Assembly (NCBI GenBank): GCA_030374805.1
Contig: JARGSG010000047.1
Span: forward strand, 186,001 to 250,000
Source of the DNA: Gracilaria gracilis
Lineage: Eukaryota > Rhodophyta > Florideophyceae > Gracilariales > Gracilariaceae
Reading direction: 5' to 3'
Length of the DNA: 64,000 nucleotides
In this document: one piece after another, positions 9,570-17,626 of the stretch
Position numbering within the stretch: position 1 is the stretch's first letter
Layout of the letters: each line of letters opens with the position of its first letter
Notes under the pieces: model-generated
Told to the model about the DNA's origin: nothing
What the model saw: only the letters and a program-made list of their open reading frames with translations
Databases searched by the model: none
Position numbers and translations under genes: made by a program

Positions 9570-10480
9570 TGTGTTGTTCGGGAGAGCTTTTGATTTGGAT
9601 GTTTTCGAAGGCGACCGCTTTGATTTGGTGCAGCTTTGCAGATACGCTGCTTGCGCTCTTTTCGCGGACCCGTTTCGCTCTGCAGAGTCTACCGTCGTAG
9701 CTTGTCTGCGCGAAGAGTGGTCTGAATTTTTCATGATGACCAGGTGCCTGCTTCAACTCTTATCTACGATTCCTTGTATACATGCGCTGGTATAAACTTT
9801 GATGCACAGGAATACTCTTAAATGATATAAAGGGGAGGGTTAACACGGTCAACCTTCTCAACTTCACCCCTGGGAAACGAGGGAAAGGTGGCTTTGCTGG
9901 AGCTCAAACAGAAGTGGGGGAGCACGCCCATCATGTTTCGATGTCACACTTCTCCGCGCCGAACGCGTGTTTGCTTCGGGCTTCCGCGCCTCTGCGCCTC
10001 CGTGGTCAATGAATGCGCGGACAAGATCTGCATTTCATATTTACGCACCGCTCCAATCGGTTGATCGCCCAGCATTGCACGTCAGCAATGCATAGCTAGC
10101 CCAGCGGTCATCACATGCTCCACACTCCGTACCGACACTCACGGGCTCTGCTGGCCTTCACAACCCGTGTTCATTCGGGGTGCCATCGGGATGAGGAGCA
10201 AAGCACGCGACTGCGTAGATGATGCGAAGCAACGAGAACTAACCATTAAAGGAGCCCTATGTACCATGCACATCAATGGACGACCGAGCATTGGCATCTG
10301 CGATAGCCTTGTTTGGCTGTACATTGATACCAGAATGCTTGGCAACCATTCGACATGTCTCAGCCAAATGATGCCGTCTAACGTTCGTGAGCTCGCCGAC
10401 AAACTGCTCTTCATCGCCGCTAAACGTGTCATTACTTGCGTCACGAAACGCGTCCCGAAACGCCTTTCGTCTAACAAACA
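9570..10480. repeat. Tandem segmental duplication, copy B (diverged)
   Basis: This is the partner of 8640-9440. Here the duplicated block is still attached to an open paralog gene (10257-11321), so copy B looks closer to the ancestral arrangement and copy A to a partial duplicate. Between 9440 and 9570 and around 9830-9870 there is copy-specific sequence. Confidence 0.7.
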
Positions 10481-11321
10481 ACGCCCTCACAACTTCTTCA
10501 AGCGAGGCATTGCCAGCTCTGGCGCCAATTCCATTCACAGAAACTTCCACTTGTGTGGCGCCGCTTTGAATGGCACTCAGACTGTTCGCAACAGCTAAGC
10601 CAAGATCGTTATGTGCGTGCATTGACAGCGTAATACCATTCACTCGTTTGGCATGCTGTCGTATAAAGCTGAATAAAGACGAGACCTCTGATGGAAGAGC
10701 CGTTCCATGTGTATCTGGTATACTTATTGTTGTTGCTCCTGACTGAATTGCACACTCCACTATCTCAATTAACAGATTTCGGTCGGTCCGGAACGCATCT
10801 GCCGCTGAAAACTCAACGTCTGAGCAAACGCTTTTTGCGTACCGAACTGCACTCTCAGTCATTCGTAGCAACTTGTTCCCGTAGTTCTCCCACAGAGAAG
10901 CCGTCTGTGGGCGCGAAGTTGTCAGAAACGTATGGATACGAGGGTATAATGCGTGCTGAATAGATTCGAAGCCTACTTGAATATCGTTTCGATTCGCACG
11001 AGCGAGAGCACATATCGAAGGCGAGCCCGATAGATTTCCTACTTGTCTGCAGATCTGCTCGAGCGATTCAATGTCAGATGAATACAATGCTGGGAACCCT
11101 GCTTCTATCACATCGACACCGAGTGTACACAACTGATGCGCAATGCGCAGCTTGTCGTCATGAGAGAATGATACGCCCGTATTTAGTTCACCATCGCGAA
11201 GAGTGGTGTCGAAGATTTTGATCTTGCATGACGTTGTTTCTCTTTTCAGGGAAGAATGGCAAGTGTTACGTGCACGAAACAGCAAAAGAGGTGGAATGAA
11301 CGATGAAGATGTGGAGAACAT
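10257..11321 (-). CDS. C-terminally truncated IPMS paralog, possibly a pseudogene
   Basis: An open frame of 354 residues from the first ATG (11321). It begins with a Ser/Arg-rich presequence and keeps FDTTLRDGE, the HAHNDLG metal site and [14 protein letters not shown], all recognisably 2-isopropylmalate synthase. Changes: Gln after the first motif is Leu (RDGEL), and the Glu usual in NGxGERxGN is Ala. It stops just where the main gene has [13 protein letters not shown], so the subdomain with that catalytic His and the whole LeuA regulatory domain are missing. Loss of the regulatory domain alone would recall methylthioalkylmalate synthases, but those keep the subdomain. No splice donor was seen that would restore it. 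Activity as a synthase is unlikely; decay or a non-catalytic role is possible. Confidence 0.8.
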   Translation of the reverse strand: MFSTSSSFIPPLLLFRARNTCHSSLKRETTSCKIKIFDTTLRDGELNTGVSFSHDDKLRIAHQLCTLGVDVIEAGFPALYSSDIESLEQICRQVGNLSGSPSICALARANRNDIQVGFESIQHALYPRIHTFLTTSRPQTASLWENYGNKLLRMTESAVRYAKSVCSDVEFSAADAFRTDRNLLIEIVECAIQSGATTISIPDTHGTALPSEVSSLFSFIRQHAKRVNGITLSMHAHNDLGLAVANSLSAIQSGATQVEVSVNGIGARAGNASLEEVVRALFVRRKAFRDAFRDASNDTFSGDEEQFVGELTNVRRHHLAETCRMVAKHSGINVQPNKAIADANARSSIDVHGT

Positions 11322-12373
11322 AAGTAAATTGAGAAACGTTTTGACCAACTGCTCCCTCGAAAGCTTAAAAGCAGTCTCTCGCTGAAGAAAACCTTCTAAC
11401 TTTACTTGCGTGTTGTCTGGAAGTTCAGGAAGAAATCCAGAGGATTATTCCAAAATAGAGGATTCTGAGGCGCCTTTCCCAGCTTTTTCTCACAACGCAG
11501 CCTGCTCAAGCACGGGTTTCCGTTGTTATCTACGAAGGTACCTTTGACGGTACCTTCACCAAGGAATTGGGCCAGACACGTCGCACTGCGAGCCTTGTGT
11601 GTGGGATTTCAGGCATTGCTATTTCTTTTGTTCCTTTGCACCAGCTTTTGATCCACTGTCTTGGCTCAAAAGGGATTCAGGTGTGTTCCGAACACATCGG
11701 CTCACATCATGATACGGAGGTCTTCACAATTCTCGTTGAATTCTCCTTCTGCAAGGGTATAGCTACCACGAGCACAAGTTCTGCCGAAGATCAATTACAA
11801 GCGACCTTCTCCACCAAAACCGTGCGCGAACATGTTCAAGTTGCCACATCCGCTTCTGACGCTACAAGCGCGCTGCGCATTTCACAATTAGCACCGAGTG
11901 AGCACGATGGCCCAAGGCAGTCGAGCGCCGCCTTATCGAGAACCTTTTGTATATCTTTCGTCTCAAGTGCAAGGTAGAAACTGATGTGCATAATGCAAAA
12001 AAGGCAGCCTTATCGTTGTCAACCAAATTCACGAGATGCAGGCGATACCCACTGGTTGTCACAAGGGAGATCTCCTGCTGACAAGGTTACATAATATTAT
12101 TCGGAACAGCGGAACAGTTACATCCATCTTCAAGTGTTCTATCTACAGGTTTGTGCTTCGCTGGTAGGCTGGACCACTAGTAGACCTTTCGCGGAAATAC
12201 GTCTTCGGTTTCAGAATGACCAAGCAGTCGAGCCTCGTCATGAGATGAGCATATCGACGCCGTCAATGTGAAAGTGAGGATACATTACTGCACTACTATA
12301 TATCTCATGAAGTCCATAGTGCTATATCTGGGCGAAGCGAAATTGTGGGAACTGTGAAAGTTTTCTGCTCAAC
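11322..12373. other. Intergenic region with an ATG-less open frame
   Basis: It separates two divergent genes. A plus-strand frame is open from about 11459 to 11977 (roughly 172 codons) without any ATG; the product matches nothing I know. A perfect 9-bp hairpin, GAAGGTACC-TTTGAC-GGTACCTTC, lies at 11534-11557 inside it. The last 300 bp should hold the promoter of the Sel1-repeat gene. Confidence 0.35.
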
Positions 12374-15300
12374 ATGGGGCGAAATTTCTTCAGGAAACCT
12401 GGCCATAAAGTGCCTTTGGTCCAGACGCAACCCCAAGATGTGCACATTGCCATCAGCGACCGCATTAAGGCCTACTCTGTCTTCACACCAAATGGACACA
12501 TAGAAGTATTTGATGTTGTAGGAATTCTTCCGCAGCTCTCAGGCAGGCATCTGAGCCCAAACCGAACGGATGTGAACGTTAAGAGAATCATAGAGCGTCA
12601 AGCTCGTCATCGAGGCGCACCAAACACATCCAATTCTTCGTTGCACACAAAGCATGCTGCTCTCTTTCGTGAGCTTCTAAGTGATTTGCTTGACACTAAA
12701 CCTCCTAGTGAAAGCCCCATGAGCCCTTTTCACGTTGACGAACAGGTTTCTACTATTTCAACTTCATCGCTCACAAAAATGGGAGCTGGCGTTAACCTGT
12801 CGCCTGAGTATGCTAACTTGCATGCCGCATTGAATGTTAATTCAAATGATACTGCGATTCTTAAGCTCTCTGCTGCAACTATTAGACAATCTTTGTATCC
12901 TTCTGACCTCCGCCTGTGGTTGTGGAACAACGCGGATGCGGTTTTCAACTTTCTGATGCCTTACTTGAAACCTTTTCTCAATACTAACGGCGACCGTGAC
13001 ATCATGGCTATCGTAATGACGAAGATAAGAGCTACCGTCAGTCTGAAGCGTTCTACGGGTGTCGAGAAAGACGCTTCTATAAATCTGATTTCCCTGTGCT
13101 CCACCGCTTGTGGGCGTAGCTCTGAAAGCGATGCTGATTTCAATAATCTTTCCGGAGTGACTGGTATTCACTTTCTTATCATTCCGATCAAGAGGATTGC
13201 CGAAGGCAAGTGGATAATTTACAAACCTTGGCCGTTTACGGGGCAGGAGCTCACAGCCGACTCCGCGCTGCAGAACGATAACCTTCTGCAAGCTATACGA
13301 TGGGCACTTAATGAAGACAAACCAGATATCGATACAAGTCATCGTTTCGGGGAGCCAAGTGAAGTTTCAGATCTGCAACAAGCAAGTCCGTCCGAACTGA
13401 GCGTTCAACCTGTTAATACTTCCGAAGCTGACGCACCCAAGGTTTCAAAACAATCTGCTGACTTGATTGAGGCCTCAGATTACATTTATGTTGATGTCTC
13501 AGAGTCATTTTCTTCTTTTCTTGAAGATCAGTGCAACATTGCTCGTTCCCTTTTACGGGCGGAATCCTTCGATCGCAACCTTGGCTTCAGAATGCTTCAG
13601 AGTGCGGCTGAAGAGGGTTATGGTCCTGCAGTAGAAGAAATCGTTAACTACTATTTACGCAGAACCGTGGTAGACTACAAAGGTATGTTGACTTTAGCTC
13701 GCATGCTGGAGAATGGTATGAAAGGAGTGGTTGCAAACCCTGTTCGAGCCAAACATCTATACGAAATAGCAATTGAAGAAGGAAATCAGATTGACGCTGC
13801 GGGACGTTTAGCATCATTGTTGGAGAATGGTGCCGATGGGACACCAGCTGATGCACCTCGTGTAAAAAGGTTGTATCAAATCGCAGTGGAGCAAGGAGAT
13901 TTCGAAGCTATGAACAATTTAGCCCGCTTCAGGCAACATGATGCCGATGGCGTACCTGCTGATACAGCACGTGCAATGATGTTGTGTGAGAGAGCAGTTG
14001 AAGCCGGCAACATTTCTGCCATGTTCAATTTGGCATTTTTGCTGCAGCATGGCGCCAATGGAGTCCCAACTGATGTCCTTCGTGCGAAATCATTGTATGA
14101 AAGAGCCATTGAAGAAGGGGATCAGGTGGATGCCATGAACAATTTAGCGCTGCTGTTGCAGAACGGGGCAGACGGCATACCGGCTGATGCACATCGTGCC
14201 GTAGCGTTGTATGAACGAGCTATTGGAGAAGGGGGTCATGTGGATTCCATGTACAATTTAGCGCTGCTGTTGCAGAATGGGGCAGATGGCATACCGGCTG
14301 ATGCACGTCATGCGGTAGCGTTGTATGAACGAGCTATTGGAGAAGGGAATCATATGAGTGCCATGAATAATTTAGCGCTGCTGTTGCAGAACGGGGCAGA
14401 CGGCATACCGGCTGATGCACATCGTGCCGTAGCGTTGTATGAACGAGCTATTGGAGAAGGGGGTCATGTGGATGCCATGAATAATTTAGCGCTGCTGTTG
14501 CAGAATGGGGCAGATGGCATACCGGCTGATGCACGTCGTGCGGTAGCGTTGTATGAACGAGCTATTGGAGAAGGGAATCATATGAGTGCCATGAATAATT
14601 TAGCGCTGCTGTTGCAGAACGGGGCAGATGGCATACCGGCTGATGCACGCCGTGCTGTGGAGTTGTATGAACGAGCTATTGGAGAAGGGAATCATGTGGA
14701 TGCCATGAATAATTTAGCGCTGCTGTTGCAGAACGGGGCAGATGGCATACCGGCTGATGCACGCCGTGCTGTGGAGTTGTATGAACGAGCTATTGGAGAA
14801 GGGAATCATGTGGATGCCATGAACAATTTAGCGCTGCTGCTGCAAAACGGGGCGAATGGCATTCCAGCTGATGCAAGTCGTGCGGTGGCGTGGTATGAAC
14901 GAGCTATTGAGGAAGGGGCTCATGGAGATGCCATGAACAATTTAGCGCTGCTGTTGCAGAACGGGGCAGATGGTATACAGGCGGATGCATATCGTGCCGT
15001 AGCGTTGTATGAACGAGCTATTGAACAAGAGGAGCATGTGGATGCTATGTACAATTTAGCGCTGCTGGTGGAGAAGGGAGCAGATTGTATACCGGCTGAT
15101 GTCCTTCGTGCAAAATCATTGTATGAAGAAGCAGTTTTGATGGGGGATCATGTGGGCGCCATGTACAATTTAGCGCTGCTGGAGCAGAACGGGGCAGATG
15201 GCATACCGGCTGATGCACGTCGTGCGAGGGATTTGTATGGAGAAGCTATTCGAGAAGGGAGTCATGTGGGCGCCATGTACAATTTAGCGCTGCTGGTGCA

Positions 15301-16015
15301 GAACGGGGCAGATGGCATACCGGCTGATGCACGTCGTGCGAGGGATTTGTATGAAGAAGCTATTCGAGAAGGGAGTCATGTGGGCGCCATGTACAATTTA
15401 GCGCTGCTGGTGCAGAACGGGGCAGATGGCATACCGGCTGATGCACGTCGTGCGAAATCTTTGTATAGAAAAGCAGTTCGGGAAGGGAATCATGTGGACG
15501 CCATGAATGACTTGGCGTTGTTATTGCAAAACGGTGCGAATGGGGTAGCTGCTAATGCACCTCGGGCGATGCGTTTGTATGAAAGGGCAATTGAAGAGGG
15601 GAATCATGTGGATGCCATGAATAACTTGGCGTTGTTATTGCAAAACGGTGCGAATAAGATCGCTGCTGATGCACCTCGGGCGATGCGTTTGTATGAAAGG
15701 GCGATTGAAGAGGGTAATCATGTGGATGCCATGAATAACTTGGCGTTGTTATTGCAGAACGGTGCGGATGGGGTAGCTGCTGACAGAAGCAGGGCGAAAG
15801 CATTGTTTGAGAGAGCAAGCGAAGAAAAGGACTGGAAGATTGGCAGGCGTTATACTGTGACAAAGAAGAGTGAAAGCAGCACACAGTATGTACATATGCC
15901 GACGGCAGGTGACGGCGGCGAGGCGCAGACAAACAAAGCAAAAAGGAACCAAAGGTTGGCTGGCAGCGCGCGGTTGGCGACGGCGAGCGACAAGGGCGAC
16001 GCACGGGCGAGCTAG
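12374..16015 (+). CDS. Giant Sel1-like repeat protein
   Basis: A 1213-residue protein. Residues 1 to about 430 form an N-terminal region that I do not recognise; it ends with a Ser-rich acidic linker (about 330-385). From about residue 435 to 1155 there are roughly nineteen Sel1-like (TPR-related) helix-turn-helix repeats of 38 residues, with core AMNNLALLLQNGADG, a linker IPAD and RAVALYERAIGEG. The last 50 residues are basic and low in complexity. Sel1 repeats form superhelical scaffolds that hold protein partners, for example in ER-associated degradation and signalling. No signal peptide or membrane span is seen. The central repeats are nearly identical in DNA, which shows recent expansion. 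Partner and role are unknown. Confidence 0.85.
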   Translation: MGRNFFRKPGHKVPLVQTQPQDVHIAISDRIKAYSVFTPNGHIEVFDVVGILPQLSGRHLSPNRTDVNVKRIIERQARHRGAPNTSNSSLHTKHAALFRELLSDLLDTKPPSESPMSPFHVDEQVSTISTSSLTKMGAGVNLSPEYANLHAALNVNSNDTAILKLSAATIRQSLYPSDLRLWLWNNADAVFNFLMPYLKPFLNTNGDRDIMAIVMTKIRATVSLKRSTGVEKDASINLISLCSTACGRSSESDADFNNLSGVTGIHFLIIPIKRIAEGKWIIYKPWPFTGQELTADSALQNDNLLQAIRWALNEDKPDIDTSHRFGEPSEVSDLQQASPSELSVQPVNTSEADAPKVSKQSADLIEASDYIYVDVSESFSSFLEDQCNIARSLLRAESFDRNLGFRMLQSAAEEGYGPAVEEIVNYYLRRTVVDYKGMLTLARMLENGMKGVVANPVRAKHLYEIAIEEGNQIDAAGRLASLLENGADGTPADAPRVKRLYQIAVEQGDFEAMNNLARFRQHDADGVPADTARAMMLCERAVEAGNISAMFNLAFLLQHGANGVPTDVLRAKSLYERAIEEGDQVDAMNNLALLLQNGADGIPADAHRAVALYERAIGEGGHVDSMYNLALLLQNGADGIPADARHAVALYERAIGEGNHMSAMNNLALLLQNGADGIPADAHRAVALYERAIGEGGHVDAMNNLALLLQNGADGIPADARRAVALYERAIGEGNHMSAMNNLALLLQNGADGIPADARRAVELYERAIGEGNHVDAMNNLALLLQNGADGIPADARRAVELYERAIGEGNHVDAMNNLALLLQNGANGIPADASRAVAWYERAIEEGAHGDAMNNLALLLQNGADGIQADAYRAVALYERAIEQEEHVDAMYNLALLVEKGADCIPADVLRAKSLYEEAVLMGDHVGAMYNLALLEQNGADGIPADARRARDLYGEAIREGSHVGAMYNLALLVQNGADGIPADARRARDLYEEAIREGSHVGAMYNLALLVQNGADGIPADARRAKSLYRKAVREGNHVDAMNDLALLLQNGANGVAANAPRAMRLYERAIEEGNHVDAMNNLALLLQNGANKIAADAPRAMRLYERAIEEGNHVDAMNNLALLLQNGADGVAADRSRAKALFERASEEKDWKIGRRYTVTKKSESSTQYVHMPTAGDGGEAQTNKAKRNQRLAGSARLATASDKGDARAS
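13680..15840 (+). repeat. 114-bp coding tandem repeat array
   Basis: The unit is 114 bp (for example CCATG at 14133 and 14247). The outer units are diverged; those from about 14130 to 15470 are nearly identical. Two neighbouring units (starting about 14590 and 14704) read the same. Two successive 228-bp pairs (from about 14130 and 14360) form a higher-order repeat. No unit breaks the frame. Confidence 0.9.
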
Positions 16016-16359
16016 CAGGCTGACTCGCGCGCGAGCGCCGCTTAGTCACCAGCAGAATCGGCTCCCGCCGCCTGGCCAGCCTCCAAGTAAATCAGCTTCT
16101 GCGTGCCTTGAAACACAATTGGCAGCGGCGTGTTGAGTATGTGTGCGTGCCGGTAAGGTGCACTTGGTTGTACGGTAAACATTAGCTTGGGCGGCGCTTG
16201 TTGCAGGGGGCGCCGATCGCGGCGCGATGCGATCCGCCAGTAAGAAAGCAGCGCCGCGTTTAGGCTTTCGCGGCTGCAGGCCGATTGCATAGTTTGCTAT
16301 CCGCGCCGCGCAACGTCTGTTTTGGAGCTTGCGCTCCGCGCTCTGCGCCGGCGCAGCAC
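16016..16359. other. Intergenic region Sel1 gene to BMT2
   Basis: GC-rich. It would contain the terminator of the Sel1 gene and the promoter of BMT2. No distinct motif or RNA gene is evident. Confidence 0.4.
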
Positions 16360-17484
16360 ATGACGATGGGCGCGCCACCGCCGCCTCGCGCGGCCAAGCG
16401 CAGCTTCAAGCGTTCGCGCGCCGCGTCGAAGCGCAGCGTCGAGCGCTCGCGCGCCGCGCGCAAGGCGCCGCCGCCGCCGCCGCAGCTGCAGCAGCAGCAG
16501 CAGCAGCCGAGCGTGTTGCCGGCGGCGCGCTCGCTGTCGCGCGCGCAGACCATCCAGCTGTACCACACGCTCAACAAGCGGCGCGCAGCCGTGTGGCGCG
16601 ACGCCTCTCTGCGCAGCGACGCGGCGCGGCGCGCGCAACACGCGCTGCTGAGCGCGCAGCTGGCGACGCTGGGCATGGACGCGTACCAGCGCGCGTCGCG
16701 CGCCGGCGAGCGCCTCAGCGCCGACTCGTTCGACTGCTCGCAGTGGGTGCTGTCGCGCCTCCGCCACATGCGTTTCACCGCGCCGCCGCCCGTGCGCCTG
16801 CTCGACGTGGGCGCCATCGTGGCGCGCTTCCCGCGCACGCTGCGCACCGCGCACGGCGAGCGCGCGCTGCACGCCACCGCCATAGACCTGCAGCCGCAGC
16901 AGTGTGAGCTGCGCGAGCACGTGCTGCAGGCCGACCTGCTGCAGTTCGCGGAGCAGCCGTCGTTGCACGGCTCGTTCGACGTGCTGTGTCTGTCGCTGTG
17001 CCTCAACTTTGAGGGCTGTGCGCGCCGCCGCGCCGCCATGCTGCGCGCCGCACATCGCCTGCTCAAACCGGCCGCCGCGCTGTTCCTCGCGCTGCCCGCC
17101 GCGTGCGTTTCCAACAGCCGCTATTTGGACGAGCGCGGCTTGAGACACGTGCTGCTGGCGTGCGGCTTTGAGCGCGCGCGCTTCCACTTCGAGCACAAGC
17201 TGCTGCTGTGCGAGGCGGAGCGCGCCGAGCCCGTGCCGCAGCCGGCCGTGGAGAGGCGCGCCGTCGTGCGCGGCGGCGCCACGCGCAACAACTTTTGGAT
17301 CTGCGTGGCGGACGCCCCGCCGCCGCCGCCGCCGCTGCCGCTGCCGCTGCCGCCGCGTCGCGCCGCCTCCACCCACAGCAGCCGCAACGACGGCGGCGCC
17401 GCCGCCGCCGTGAAGCGCTCCACCAGCAACGCGCGCAAGAAGGCGCGCCGCGCCGCGCGCCGCGCCGCACGTAGCGCCGAATGA
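16360..17484 (+). CDS. BMT2: 25S/28S rRNA adenine-N1 methyltransferase, BMT2 family
   Basis: It would methylate an adenine N1 in large-subunit rRNA in the nucleolus using S-adenosylmethionine. The first ATG at 16360 gives 374 residues. The first 50 are Arg/Ser/Pro-rich. Family segments follow: YQRASRAGERLSADSFDCSQWVL split over two lines in the family (YQxAS...SxWV), LLDVGAIVARFPRTL, TAIDLQPQQ, VLQADLLQF, SFDVLCLSLCLNFEG, RRAAMLRAAHRLL, LFLALPAACVSNSRYL. The 'SLxLNF' and 'LPxxCxxNSRY' segments are hallmarks of yeast Bmt2 and human SAMTOR/BMT2. The basic C-terminal tail suits nucleolar targeting. The gene is extremely GC-rich with poly-Pro and poly-Gln codon runs. Confidence 0.85.
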   Translation: MTMGAPPPPRAAKRSFKRSRAASKRSVERSRAARKAPPPPPQLQQQQQQPSVLPAARSLSRAQTIQLYHTLNKRRAAVWRDASLRSDAARRAQHALLSAQLATLGMDAYQRASRAGERLSADSFDCSQWVLSRLRHMRFTAPPPVRLLDVGAIVARFPRTLRTAHGERALHATAIDLQPQQCELREHVLQADLLQFAEQPSLHGSFDVLCLSLCLNFEGCARRRAAMLRAAHRLLKPAAALFLALPAACVSNSRYLDERGLRHVLLACGFERARFHFEHKLLLCEAERAEPVPQPAVERRAVVRGGATRNNFWICVADAPPPPPPLPLPLPPRRAASTHSSRNDGGAAAAVKRSTSNARKKARRAARRAARSAE

Positions 17485-17626
17485 CGCCCGCAACCAAAAG
17501 CGCCTTTCGGCTACAAATCGGCTCGTGCCCCCGCGAGGCCGCGCCGCCGCGCGTATTACTTCCCTCCCCGCCTCCGCGCCCTCTTCCATAAGTAAAGCGC
17601 GGCGCGCATCTTCTGCACGCGCCGTC

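Noticed and set aside
13680..15840. CRISPR-like regular repeats
   Set aside because: The repeats are contiguous, coding and in frame, without spacers.
15552..16049. Minus-strand open frame across the Sel1 repeats
   Set aside because: It is a repeat shadow of the 114-bp units with no independent support.
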